Notes: a model not told the origin generated them from the letters alone. A stretch of 64,000 bases of DNA from an uncultured Anaerolineaceae bacterium (GCA_927443345.1 CAKMKJ010000014.1:1-64000), one strand, 5' to 3'. Counted from the first letter of the stretch, positions 16,548-25,065 are shown. Made by a program: numbers and translations.

Positions 16548-16934
16548 ATGAAAAAAGAGATACTCGCTCGTTCGTTGGTGGTTTTTTTCATAATTATTGC
16601 AATTTCCATCCCCTTTGTGGGGCGGTGGCTGATCAGTCGTAAACAGGGAACCATAATTGATCTCCATGCGCGTACTTTCGAAAATGGCGGCTGGTCAATG
16701 GATACCCTCCAAACCAGGGTTGGGGTTCCGATTCGTATCCGTATGACCAGTGAAGATGTCGTTCACGGTTTCGCAATCGGGGGCTATGAGATGATTCCAC
16801 TAGAGGTGCCACCAGGTGAATTCGTTGAAACGACGCTCACCTTTGATAAACCTGGTGAATACACCTTTTTCTGCAACCGCTGGTGCAGCCCGAATCACAC
16901 CAGAATGCGCGGGATCATTGAAGTTATGCCTTAG
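16548..16934 (+). CDS. Membrane-anchored CuA-type cupredoxin, second copy
   Basis: 128 residues: one N-terminal helix (about 8-28), then a cupredoxin domain with His73 (EDVVHGF) and C109-x3-C113-x3-H117-x2-M120 (CNRWCSPNHTRM), again a complete CuA set. It starts 7 nt after the Fe-S protein and is a distant paralogue of the first CuA protein, with which it shares the VVHGxxIxGY block. Two CuA proteins flanking one Fe-S membrane protein is the distinctive feature of this operon. Confidence 0.8.
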   Translation: MKKEILARSLVVFFIIIAISIPFVGRWLISRKQGTIIDLHARTFENGGWSMDTLQTRVGVPIRIRMTSEDVVHGFAIGGYEMIPLEVPPGEFVETTLTFDKPGEYTFFCNRWCSPNHTRMRGIIEVMP

Positions 16935-17030
16935 GTAAACAATTGCTCAAGGAGTTTTTTCTTTCAGTGCAATTAGGAAAAAAAGAACAGTTCTAGTGAA
17001 TATCCATTCTGTGAGTATAATTATCAAATA

Positions 17031-17705
17031 ATGACAAATCTATCTCAATCTACTATTCGTGTTTTATTGGCCGATGATCATGTGGTCGTGAGGGCTGGCA
17101 TTCGTCAGTTTCTTGAGCAAAGCCCGGATATTCAGGTAATCGCTGAAGCTTCCAATGGTCAGGAAGCCTGTGAGTTGCTTGAAAAAAATAAACCCGATGT
17201 CGCTGTTCTGGATATTCAGATGCCGATTATGAGTGGGATTGAAGTAACCCGTTGGATACGCTCAAATCGTTTATCTATCGGTATATTGGTATTAACAGCC
17301 TATGATGATGAACCATTTGTTCAAGCCGTCCTTCAGGCAGGAGCAAATGGGTATGTATTAAAAACCGCTGAACCTCAAGAGATTGTTGATGCGGTTAAAG
17401 ATGTGTTCCACGGCAAATCCGTGCTGGATGCTGCCCTTGCTCAAAAACTGATTGCCAAACTTTCTGGCAAAACAGAAACGAACATGGTTGAAGCGCTAAC
17501 TGAACGAGAGCTTCAGATATTGACCCTAACTGCAAAGGGTTTTACGAATAAGGCCATCGGCGTCCAATTATCGATCAGTGACCGTACAGTTCAAAACCAC
17601 CTGGCAAATGTCTTTCAAAAAATGAATGCTGAAAGCCGCACAGAAGCAGTGATGAAAGCTGTTTCGCTTGGACTTATTTCGGCAAACATCGCTGAAAATT
17701 CATAG
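17031..17705 (+). CDS. NarL/LuxR-family response regulator
   Basis: 224 residues. Receiver domain with Asp15-Asp16, phosphoacceptor Asp61 (VLDIQMPIMSG) and the conserved Lys (VLKTAEP), then a LuxR-type helix-turn-helix (about 150-210; LTERELQIL, TNKAIGVQL, RTVQNHL). Such regulators bind short inverted repeats as dimers, often at tandem sites near -42 and further upstream. That is the geometry of the island promoters P1-P11, so this is the best regulator candidate encoded in the window, by inference only. The kinase gene follows directly. Confidence 0.85.
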   Translation: MTNLSQSTIRVLLADDHVVVRAGIRQFLEQSPDIQVIAEASNGQEACELLEKNKPDVAVLDIQMPIMSGIEVTRWIRSNRLSIGILVLTAYDDEPFVQAVLQAGANGYVLKTAEPQEIVDAVKDVFHGKSVLDAALAQKLIAKLSGKTETNMVEALTERELQILTLTAKGFTNKAIGVQLSISDRTVQNHLANVFQKMNAESRTEAVMKAVSLGLISANIAENS

Positions 17706-17757
17706 GATTTGTTTTCCATGATGGATCTATTTGGTTCTTTATGGAAAAAGGGATGTC

Positions 17758-19518
17758 TTGAATAAAACTCCCCAACCTTCTTTGAATAAAAAAACTCTCA
17801 AAGCGCGGCCCTCTGGTTTAAGAGGGTTCACGCTACAATTATTCTTGTTTATCGTCCTTCCGTTAACCATCTTGGTTCTTGTTGTTGCTTTTGGAAGTCA
17901 ATCTCTCCATCACGAAGCTATGCGTAGCCTGGTCGGAGATCGGGACCTAAAAACTGTACAGGCTGCAGCAAGCTCTTTGGAACGGGAAATTTTTCATGTT
18001 GGCAGTACGATTCAGATTTTGTCTCGAACTCTTGAAGGTAAAACGGATTTCAATTCCCTAATATTGACATCAGATGAAATTGCATCCACATTTGATGGAG
18101 GCTTAGCCCTGTTTGCAAATGATGGAAGCTTGATCCGTTCCTCCTCTTCAAAAGTGGAGTGGATTTACCTTCCAAAACAAATTCCTGCTTCATTCGAACC
18201 TGGTGAAAAGGCATATACTCCAAAATTCTCGACTCTGATCAACTCGGGTGTAGATTCCAATACTTATATTTTTGTTAGTGTAGGCACCGTCCGGAAAGAA
18301 ATCCTGGTAGGGGCTTTTTCACCTGGTCGAATGATAGATGAATCTATTGGGTCACTTTCCAATTCAGGTCAAACCACAGTGATGGTAATAAGTCCTTCTG
18401 GTATTAAAGGAAAGTTCGATGTCCTTTACCATGGTGGTCCAATAAAGATCGACGAGAGCCTACCTACTCATCCCGGGATAGAAGATGTTCTAAACGGCGA
18501 AAGCGGGATAAATTATTTTCAGAGCAGTGAAGGTGAACATGTTGTTGCGTTTAGTCCCATTCAAATTACTGGCTGGGGATTGATTATTGAAGAGGCATGG
18601 GAGGATATTGCTAATCCCAATTTAGTTAATACCCAGGCAGCGCCGTTAATTTTAGTCCCCGTTTTTCTTTTGGCTTTGCTGGCAATCTGGTTTGGGGCCC
18701 GCCGTATTGTTACGCCTTTACAGAAATTGGAAAAACAGGCTTCTAACCTGGCAGCAGGCGATTTTGATTCCATAAACCAACCTGTTGGCGGAATTGAAGA
18801 GATTCGCAACCTACAAGCAGAATTAATAGAAATGGCAGAGAAGTTGAAGACCGCCCAACAGTCTTTGCACAATTATATTGGTGCCATTACCGCTGGTGTA
18901 GAAAGTGAACGAAAAAGTTTGGCTCGTGAACTGCATGATGATACTATTCAAGCTTTGATAGCTCTTAATCAAAGGATCCAATTAGCTGTATTGAACACAC
19001 CAAAAACACAAAGCGGTGAAATGAGTGAGCTTCAAACTCTTGTTCAACAAACGATGACCAACCTGCGGCGTATGATCCGTGGATTGAGACCTATTTACCT
19101 CGAAGACTTGGGGTTAGTCGCTTCTTTGGAAATGTTAGTACGTGAAATGGAGCAATCATCAAATCTTCCAATTGCATTTAATTCAAAGGGGCAGGAAAAG
19201 AGGCTCGATGCTAAAAGTGAAATGTCCATTTATCGCATGGTTCAAGAATCTTTAAATAATGTAATCCATCATGCCAACGCCGCACATGCCTGGGTAGAGC
19301 TTGATTTCAGAGAAAATCGTCTTATCGTCATGATCCGAGATGATGGCAAGGGATTCGTTGTTTCTGGAAACCCTGTCGAATTTCCTGAAAAAGGTCATTT
19401 TGGCTTGTTAGGTTTATCTGAACGAGCGGAACTTATTGATGCAGAATTGGAAATCAATTCCATTCTTGGTAAAGGCACAACCATTTTAATTAAAACGGCA
19501 AACCCCAACAGTCAATAG
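17758..19518 (+). CDS. NarL-type sensor histidine kinase with extracellular sensor
   Basis: 586 residues from a TTG preceded by AAAAAGGGATG; an in-frame TTG at 17731 lacks a ribosome site. Transmembrane helix (about 22-44), a large extracellular region of about 240 residues (Cache-like by size and pattern), second helix (about 288-306), HAMP, then HisKA_3 with the ARELHDD box and a HATPase_c domain (RDDGKGF). HisKA_3 kinases pair with NarL/LuxR regulators, as here. The ligand is unknown; there is no Met- or His-rich cluster in the sensor region, unlike the kinase at 7045. Confidence 0.85.
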   Translation: MNKTPQPSLNKKTLKARPSGLRGFTLQLFLFIVLPLTILVLVVAFGSQSLHHEAMRSLVGDRDLKTVQAAASSLEREIFHVGSTIQILSRTLEGKTDFNSLILTSDEIASTFDGGLALFANDGSLIRSSSSKVEWIYLPKQIPASFEPGEKAYTPKFSTLINSGVDSNTYIFVSVGTVRKEILVGAFSPGRMIDESIGSLSNSGQTTVMVISPSGIKGKFDVLYHGGPIKIDESLPTHPGIEDVLNGESGINYFQSSEGEHVVAFSPIQITGWGLIIEEAWEDIANPNLVNTQAAPLILVPVFLLALLAIWFGARRIVTPLQKLEKQASNLAAGDFDSINQPVGGIEEIRNLQAELIEMAEKLKTAQQSLHNYIGAITAGVESERKSLARELHDDTIQALIALNQRIQLAVLNTPKTQSGEMSELQTLVQQTMTNLRRMIRGLRPIYLEDLGLVASLEMLVREMEQSSNLPIAFNSKGQEKRLDAKSEMSIYRMVQESLNNVIHHANAAHAWVELDFRENRLIVMIRDDGKGFVVSGNPVEFPEKGHFGLLGLSERAELIDAELEINSILGKGTTILIKTANPNSQ

Positions 19519-19620
19519 GCAAATCAAAAAGATCATTATTGATTTCAATGGTCAGTGACAATAGAAAAATGGAATTTTATTTTAATTGATTCCCATTGGA
19601 TTTTCCTTTTCGGGATAAAT

Positions 19621-19688
19621 ATAGGCATTATTGCTTACTTGAATAATAGCAACTTGGCCTGCAATTCTCTTAAAATTCACCGTATACT
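19621..19688 (+). promoter_or_regulatory. Regulon promoter P5
   Basis: Dyad ATAGGCATTATTGCTTAC (19621-19638), box GCAACTTGGC at 19649-19658 and -10 TATACT at 19683-19688 (62 nt after the dyad start). Much of the promoter, including ATTCACCGTATACT, is shared word for word with P6. The next gene is V-ATPase subunit I, about 480 nt on. Confidence 0.65.
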
Positions 19689-19817
19689 ATAAATGTAGGA
19701 AATTACAACAAGTTGGTATTGTGTTTCTAGAAAACGGGAAAATATAAGGAGATAAAAATCCAGTTCAAAATAAAGAAATAATTTAAAAAATTTTTTACAG
19801 AAATTTATGGATTTTTT

Positions 19818-20009
19818 CTAATCAAAGGTTGTATTATTTATTGGAAAAGTTAACCAAAATGTGAAGCAAAACCAAAAAATTAATACCATTATAAGTATAA
19901 GAGACAGGCCATTGCAGTTTATTCCAATAAATATGAAGGAGAAAACGGCTGCAAACAGAATTGATCTGACAATTCTACATGGATAAAGTGCTTCTGCATT
20001 TTTACACAA
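19818..20009 (-). CDS. Possible small membrane protein, doubtful
   Basis: A 63-residue leftward frame with an N-terminal CRIVRSILF segment and two hydrophobic stretches, faintly like DUF2892 inner-membrane proteins. It starts at TTG with no ribosome site and lacks the family's usual CPLY motif. It may be a decayed gene or chance frame; kept at low confidence because the hydrophobic pattern is regular. Confidence 0.2.
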   Translation of the reverse strand: MCKNAEALYPCRIVRSILFAAVFSFIFIGINCNGLSLILIMVLIFWFCFTFWLTFPINNTTFD

Positions 20010-20170
20010 GTTACCAAGGCTGAGATGAGGCTTGAAAAGCGGGTCACTTATAAAACCATATAGGTTTTAAAGGCAATCTTTTTCAAATTGGTATTGGTGA
20101 GGAAACAAGTGATGCAGGATTATGAAATCTGTGATTTGATCATATTTATTTTTATACCAACGGAGAGAAT

Positions 20171-22129
20171 ATGTTCTATCCGCAAGAAATGACTGAGATC
20201 GAAATTATTGCACCCACCAAAGACCTTATTGCCGTTACCAAGGTCTTGAGTGGACAAGGTGTTTTTAGTCAGACCGATGTTAATTATTTGGGTACTGATA
20301 AAAACCATCCTCAGGCAAACCTGTGGCAGGAAAAAGCCGCAGCCTACTCCATCCTTGAACGTAGACTTCATTCAATTTTTCTTTCATTGGGTGTTGAAAA
20401 GACAAGCCCATTACAGAAGGATTACGATGAACTGATCGACGCGGAAAAAGCCAAAGGCATTGTTGATGAAGTTGAAAAACAGGTCAAGGAACTGGTTGAT
20501 AAGATCAATCTTGAGACCAAGAAAATTGATCACCTGAAGACGGTTTTGATGCAGATCGAACCGCTTTCGGGAATAGATGTAGATTTCTCTCAATTACAGA
20601 ATGCAAGATACGTAGCGTCCATCATCGGGATCATCCCCAATGAGCATATTGAACGCCTTGGAACTAGTCTTGAACGAATTCCTCATGAATTGTTCACCCT
20701 CAGCCAAAAACCTCAAAAATCAGTGGTTTGGCTGGCTGCCAGCCGTGATAATTTGGATATTATTGACCGGGCAGCTAAGAGCGCTTACTTGGATCCGATA
20801 AGCCTTCCCCAGGATTACAAGGGAACTCCCGCCGAAATTACGGAATCGGTCAAGACGACCATCCATGAGTCTGAAGCTAAGATCGTAAAACTCAAAGAAC
20901 CGCTGGCCGAAATCCGCAAAGCTAAAGAAACTGAACTCACAAATCTATTATGGGAAATTAAATGCAGCCACCTAACCACCAACGCGATCTTGAAATACGG
21001 CCGACTTAAATACACTTACATCATCGTAGGATGGGTATTCTCATCCCAGGTTGAAAACTTAAGAATCAAGTTGAAAAACATCGCAGAAAATATCATACTT
21101 GAAGCACATGTTGCAAAGCGTGAAATAGACAGCAGTGAAGTCCCAATTGCCCTAAACAACCCAAGAATGTTGCGACCCTTCCAGATGCTGGTGTCAAATT
21201 ACGCCGAACCAAAATATGGTGAACTTGATCCTACACCCTTGGTTGCAATTATGTTCCCGTTTTTGTTTGGAGCCATGTTTGGAGACGTAGGTCAAGGGTT
21301 AATCATCACCCTTTTTGGTTTCCTGGGAATGACCAAGAGACTTAAGATCATGAAGGGTCTTGGGGGTTTAAATCCGATTATTTTCGCCTGCGGTATCATG
21401 TCCACTATTTTTGGTTTTCTGTACGGAAGTATCCTTGGATTTGAACATGTAATCCCGGCGTTGTGGCTTCGCCCTGCTGAAGATATTATGACAATCCTGA
21501 TCATCACCATTATCGCGGGTGTTGGTGTGCTTTCAATTGGGTATCTACTGAATATCTTTAACCTGATCAAGGTTAAAGATTGGCCGAATATGATTTTCTC
21601 AAAGAACGGCATTGCAGGTCTTTGGTTATATTGGTCCTTAATTGGAACCGGTCTTGCGCTTGCCATGCCAGCTTTTAGCCTGCCGAAAATTCCATTTATC
21701 GTTGCCACCAGCATTGGTTTAATTGCTATTGGCGGAGCTGAAGTCTTTATCCGCCTCATGGGAGGCCACCGACCGTTGATTCATGGCGGAGTTGGCATGT
21801 TTGCGGTGCAGGTCTTCTTTGAATTGCTCGAAGTAATGATCAGTTATTTAAGCAATAGCCTCTCCTTCGTTCGTGTAGGCGCTTTTGCAGTGGCTCACAG
21901 TAACCTAAGTGGTGTGTTTTTCATCCTGGGAGATATGGTCAGTCCGTCTCACGGGATTGGTTATTGGGTCATGTTTCTCGTCGGTTTGGTATTCATTATT
22001 GGATTCGAAGGTTTAATTGTCGGTATTCAGACGATGAGACTTACCTATTATGAAATCTTTGGTAAATTCTTTAACGGTGGTGGCAAGAGGTTTGAACCAC
22101 TTTCTCTCCATCCTATCGAAAAAGACTAG
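20171..22129 (+). CDS. A/V-type ATPase subunit I (a subunit)
   Basis: 652 residues: a long N-terminal cytoplasmic part with coiled-coil stretches (about 60-130 and 215-260), then about seven transmembrane helices from residue 355 on. The family's essential arginine appears in NSLSFVRVGAFAVAHS, where it faces the proteolipid ring and carries protons or sodium ions. No other V-ATPase subunit is encoded in the window, so it is an orphan here. CGGAGAGAAT precedes the ATG. It may serve an enzyme encoded elsewhere or be a regulated spare subunit. Confidence 0.85.
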   Translation: MFYPQEMTEIEIIAPTKDLIAVTKVLSGQGVFSQTDVNYLGTDKNHPQANLWQEKAAAYSILERRLHSIFLSLGVEKTSPLQKDYDELIDAEKAKGIVDEVEKQVKELVDKINLETKKIDHLKTVLMQIEPLSGIDVDFSQLQNARYVASIIGIIPNEHIERLGTSLERIPHELFTLSQKPQKSVVWLAASRDNLDIIDRAAKSAYLDPISLPQDYKGTPAEITESVKTTIHESEAKIVKLKEPLAEIRKAKETELTNLLWEIKCSHLTTNAILKYGRLKYTYIIVGWVFSSQVENLRIKLKNIAENIILEAHVAKREIDSSEVPIALNNPRMLRPFQMLVSNYAEPKYGELDPTPLVAIMFPFLFGAMFGDVGQGLIITLFGFLGMTKRLKIMKGLGGLNPIIFACGIMSTIFGFLYGSILGFEHVIPALWLRPAEDIMTILIITIIAGVGVLSIGYLLNIFNLIKVKDWPNMIFSKNGIAGLWLYWSLIGTGLALAMPAFSLPKIPFIVATSIGLIAIGGAEVFIRLMGGHRPLIHGGVGMFAVQVFFELLEVMISYLSNSLSFVRVGAFAVAHSNLSGVFFILGDMVSPSHGIGYWVMFLVGLVFIIGFEGLIVGIQTMRLTYYEIFGKFFNGGGKRFEPLSLHPIEKD

Positions 22130-22197
22130 GCTTTACGGTAAAAATACGTAAATCTAAACGTAGGAATTCCTGTTTGATTCTTTTTTTTGAGATAAAT

Positions 22198-22266
22198 ATA
22201 GGCAAAAATACTTATATTCATTCCAGCAACTTGGCGCTGTGATTCTCTTGTGATTCACCGTATACT
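22198..22266 (+). promoter_or_regulatory. Regulon promoter P6
   Basis: Dyad ATAGGCAAAAATACTTAT (22198-22215), box GCAACTTGGC at 22226-22235 and -10 TATACT at 22261-22266 (63 nt). A GTGATTC-N4-GTGATTC repeat sits just before the -10. It drives the YHS gene and probably lgt behind it. Confidence 0.65.
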
Positions 22267-22326
22267 GACATCTATAAGGTACCAACAATTCAATCAGGTT
22301 TTAGATGTTACTAAAGGAGATATAAA

Positions 22327-22494
22327 ATGACAAAAGATCCTGTATGCGGCATGGATGTTGATCCCAAAACAGCCACTGAGAAGTCTGAGTATAAGGAAAA
22401 AACCTATTATTTTTGCTCGGCTGGCTGCAAAAAATCATTTGACAAAGAACCCCAGAAATATGTAACCGAACCAGAAGCCAGTCACAAACATTAA
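22327..22494 (+). CDS. Stand-alone YHS-domain protein
   Basis: 55 residues, short enough to be missed by length filters. It starts at ATG after AAAGGAGATATAAA and reads TKDPVCGMDVDP, then YYFCSAGCKKSFDK, ending SHKH. The YHS domain binds metal through CGM and the C-x3-C pair and is common beside or within copper ATPases. The same domain is fused to the N-terminus of the ATPase at 29524 ([11 protein letters not shown]). It is likely a small cytoplasmic Cu(I) carrier, inferred. Confidence 0.85.
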   Translation: MTKDPVCGMDVDPKTATEKSEYKEKTYYFCSAGCKKSFDKEPQKYVTEPEASHKH

Positions 22495-22507
22495 TAACAA
22501 TAACACT

Positions 22508-22556
22508 CCTCCCTAGATTCCCCGTTTGCTGGATAGGCTAACGGGGAAAAAAAAGG
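22508..22556 (+). promoter_or_regulatory. Hairpin between YHS and lgt genes
   Basis: CTCCTCCC is followed by TTCCCCGTT (22518-22526) pairing with AACGGGGAA (22540-22548) around a loop containing GGATAGGCT, then an A-run and the ribosome site of lgt. The CU-rich tract plus a loop with ATAGG resembles leaders A and B, but the match is looser. The A-run argues against a terminator on the plus strand. Confidence 0.4.
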
Positions 22557-22560
22557 TCAT

Positions 22561-23340
22561 ATGATTACTATTTCGATTGATCCAATTATTTTTTCAATTG
22601 GTCACTTTCATTTGCGTTGGTACAGCTTGATTGTGATTTCTGCCATATTTATTGGTATATGGCTGGCATTAAAAGAAGCTGAGCATAAAGGATTTAATAA
22701 AGACAAGATCACCGACAGTCTTATTTGGATTATTGTGGCCGGGCTCATCGGCGCCCGTTTATTCCATGTCATTGATCATTGGTCGGATGAATTCGCTGCA
22801 AATCCTCTTAGAGCGTTCAAAATTTGGGAAGGTGGTCTTGCAATCTGGGGTGGGGTAATTGGCGGCATGATTGCCGCAGCCATTCTTGCCCGTATTCAAC
22901 GCTGGAAATTACCGCGCTTGCTTGATGCTTTTGTGCCGGCGTTAGTGTTAGCCCAGGCGATAGGACGTGTTGCCTGCATTATCACTGGTGATGCAATTGG
23001 AAAGCCCACTACAGGACCTTTTGGTTTTGCTTATACAAGCCCAAATGCCATGGTCCCCCAACTGGGTGTCTACTACACACCCACACCTGTTTATGAAATC
23101 ATAATGAATCTTCTTATTTTTGCGTTGTTATGGCAATTACGCAAGAAAAATTTGCGAGACGGAATGCTCACTCTGATCTATTTATCTCTATATTCCTTGT
23201 TGCGCTTTTTCGTAGCTTTTACAAGCTCTTACAAGGTCATTGCACTGGGGTTGAATCAGGCACAGATTGTCAGTGTTTTGGTGTTTGCAATCAGTATGCC
23301 CCTAATAGCCATCTTGACTCTAAAAAACAACAGGTCGTAA
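22561..23340 (+). CDS. lgt: Prolipoprotein diacylglyceryl transferase-like protein
   Basis: 259 residues with seven or so transmembrane helices. Recognisable Lgt features: LRWYSLIVISA, the GLIGARLFHV segment with the conserved Gly-Ala-Arg, and QAIGRVACIITGD at the place of the family signature G-R-x-x-N-F-x-N, here diverged. Lgt attaches diacylglycerol to the lipobox Cys of exported lipoproteins. Divergence and placement in a metal operon suggest an extra copy rather than the housekeeping enzyme; several lipoproteins of this island (2413, 14224, 26292, 27377, 41979) could be clients. It is followed by a methyltransferase gene 32 nt on. Confidence 0.75.
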   Translation: MITISIDPIIFSIGHFHLRWYSLIVISAIFIGIWLALKEAEHKGFNKDKITDSLIWIIVAGLIGARLFHVIDHWSDEFAANPLRAFKIWEGGLAIWGGVIGGMIAAAILARIQRWKLPRLLDAFVPALVLAQAIGRVACIITGDAIGKPTTGPFGFAYTSPNAMVPQLGVYYTPTPVYEIIMNLLIFALLWQLRKKNLRDGMLTLIYLSLYSLLRFFVAFTSSYKVIALGLNQAQIVSVLVFAISMPLIAILTLKNNRS

Positions 23341-23372
23341 AAACCATTAGAGATTTAATAAGGGAAGCTAAA

Positions 23373-24014
23373 ATGACGAAAAAAGAAAAATACATTCCGG
23401 CATTAAACCAAAATTGGTTAACCCCACTATATGATTCAGTACTCAAGTGGGGAATGCGCGAAGAAACTTTTAAAGGTTACCTGATAGAAAAAGCCCATTT
23501 GAAACCTGGTCATAAAGTATTAGATCTGGGGTGTGGAACAGGCACGTTGACTATTCAAATGAAACAACTCTCGCCACGTATTGATTTGACCGGATTGGAC
23601 GGAGATCAAAGAGTTTTATCCATTGCGAAAGAAAAAGCAGAGGCTGTAGGAGCGGTGATTAATTGGAAATACGGATTGGCGTTCGATCTGTCTTTTGAGG
23701 AGGCATCATTTGACCGGGTTGTTTCCAGCTTAATGATCCACCATTTGACGACGGTGAATAAAAGAAAAGCATTCCAAGAAGTCTTTCGTGTCTTGAAACC
23801 CGGGGGTGAGTTCCACCTCATTGATTTCGGAAAACCCACAAGTTTTGTTATGCGTCTCGTCGCTATTCCAATTTCTCATATGGAAGAGGCTGGGGATAAT
23901 ATCCGGGGCCTCTTGTTTGACATGCTTCGCCAAGCAGGTTTTTCAACAATCCTTGAAAACAAACATTTCAAAACAATTTTTGGAGAATTGATCTACTATC
24001 GATCGATCAAATAG
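23373..24014 (+). CDS. Class I SAM-dependent methyltransferase
   Basis: 213 residues from an ATG preceded by AAGGGAAGC. Motif I is VLDLGCGTGT (about 46-55), then LDGDQRVL at the motif II position and a DRVVSSLMIHH segment near motif IV/post-I, with LKPGGEFHLID later. This is the UbiE/MenG-like methyltransferase_11 pattern. No substrate is evident. It is in an apparent operon YHS-lgt-methyltransferase-AAA-like. Confidence 0.8.
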   Translation: MTKKEKYIPALNQNWLTPLYDSVLKWGMREETFKGYLIEKAHLKPGHKVLDLGCGTGTLTIQMKQLSPRIDLTGLDGDQRVLSIAKEKAEAVGAVINWKYGLAFDLSFEEASFDRVVSSLMIHHLTTVNKRKAFQEVFRVLKPGGEFHLIDFGKPTSFVMRLVAIPISHMEEAGDNIRGLLFDMLRQAGFSTILENKHFKTIFGELIYYRSIK

Positions 24015-24015
24015 T

Positions 24016-25065
24016 ATGAGAAAAGTTGAAAATTCAATAGATCAAGATTTTGAGCTTAACATCATCAATAATACTTTGGCTAAAATTGAACAATATGGAA
24101 TTTCTACTACTCCAATTTGGGTGGGTAATCTTCTTGTAGCCTTAAAATCCAAACCTTTGATTCTATTGACTGGTTTAATGGAATCAGTTAAAGAAACTAT
24201 GGTAAGTTGCTTTAGTAACATACTCACAATGGGTAATTTGATTCAATATCAAACCATGATGGGCCATCCTTGGTGGGCTTCGAATAATGCCGATGGCGAT
24301 ACTTTAATCAGAGCACATTCGCGGTTTACTACCCTTAAATTAGAATCTATAATTGAAGAAGCAAGTCTGCCCCAAAATAAGGATCGGTACTTTGTTGCCG
24401 AATTGATAAGAATTAGTCCTAGTGAATTGGATGAGTATTTTTCTGAAACTGCTTTTCAACTTCAGCATAAAGAAATAATGCGCCTTCCTACATCGCATTT
24501 CTCTGAGCCAATCCCATTTCCCTCAAATTTGTCAATCGTTGGAACGATAGATTCCATTAAAACCAACTGGTTGGACCTGAATTTACTTTCCCAGGCAACG
24601 ATCATAAATTGTGATCTGATAAACAGAATCTCTGGTTTACCTTCAGAGAATACTTCACTGAATCACTCAAGTGAAAGGGGAATCCTACACTCTTCAATTC
24701 GGGATCCCCAACAGGCTTTTTGGAAATTGTCAAAAATATTATTCGGTTATCCTTCCGGATTGTTGCCTTTTTTACAAGTAAAACAAATACTGCAGGAAAT
24801 CCGATCAGTGAGGTTCGGTAATTCATTTTTTGAAGGAATAATTTACCTCGCAAATTCATGGTCGTATAATGGCGTGGGTTTATTTGATCGAGATATACAA
24901 AAGAATTTACAGGTCGCATTAGATCTGGCAATTTCTCAATCACTCCTCTTACCACGCCTTGAAAAGATCAGTAAATCAGTGAAAATTCAAAAAAAGCTGC
25001 ATAAAATTCTTGATAGTGGATTTCCTCTTGCTTGCAGTTATCTCAGTAAGGTAGAAGAAATATAG
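24016..25065 (+). CDS. McrB-like AAA+ protein with degenerate nucleotide site
   Basis: 349 residues beginning 1 nt after the methyltransferase stop, with no ribosome site of its own. KPLILLTGLMESVKETM (about 46-62) sits where McrB-type AAA+ proteins have a Walker A loop but lacks the G-x-G-K-S/T glycines. FVAELIRISPSELDEYFSE resembles the McrB Walker B and following helix with the first Asp replaced. NLSIVGTIDS (about 172-181) matches the sensor-1 strand (NLxIIGTMN). I read it as a catalytically dead McrB-like module, possibly a structural partner. The family call rests on these three blocks only. Confidence 0.4.
   Translation: MRKVENSIDQDFELNIINNTLAKIEQYGISTTPIWVGNLLVALKSKPLILLTGLMESVKETMVSCFSNILTMGNLIQYQTMMGHPWWASNNADGDTLIRAHSRFTTLKLESIIEEASLPQNKDRYFVAELIRISPSELDEYFSETAFQLQHKEIMRLPTSHFSEPIPFPSNLSIVGTIDSIKTNWLDLNLLSQATIINCDLINRISGLPSENTSLNHSSERGILHSSIRDPQQAFWKLSKILFGYPSGLLPFLQVKQILQEIRSVRFGNSFFEGIIYLANSWSYNGVGLFDRDIQKNLQVALDLAISQSLLLPRLEKISKSVKIQKKLHKILDSGFPLACSYLSKVEEI

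Larger units (their letters stand above)
19519..20170. other. Long intergenic region with promoter and lost gene
   Basis: It contains regulon promoter P5 (19621-19688) and, 57 nt downstream, a good ribosome site (AAGGAGATAAAA, about 19747) with no start codon or open frame behind it. The promoter and leader resemble those of the YHS gene at 22198-22326, so this looks like a copy whose gene has been lost. A small leftward frame lies at 19818-20009. Confidence 0.5.

Noticed and set aside
14224-16934. Nitrous oxide reductase cluster
   Set aside because: NosR-like and CuA motifs suggested it, but there is no NosZ, NosD or NosL gene in the window, and CuA domains alone do not make N2O reductase.
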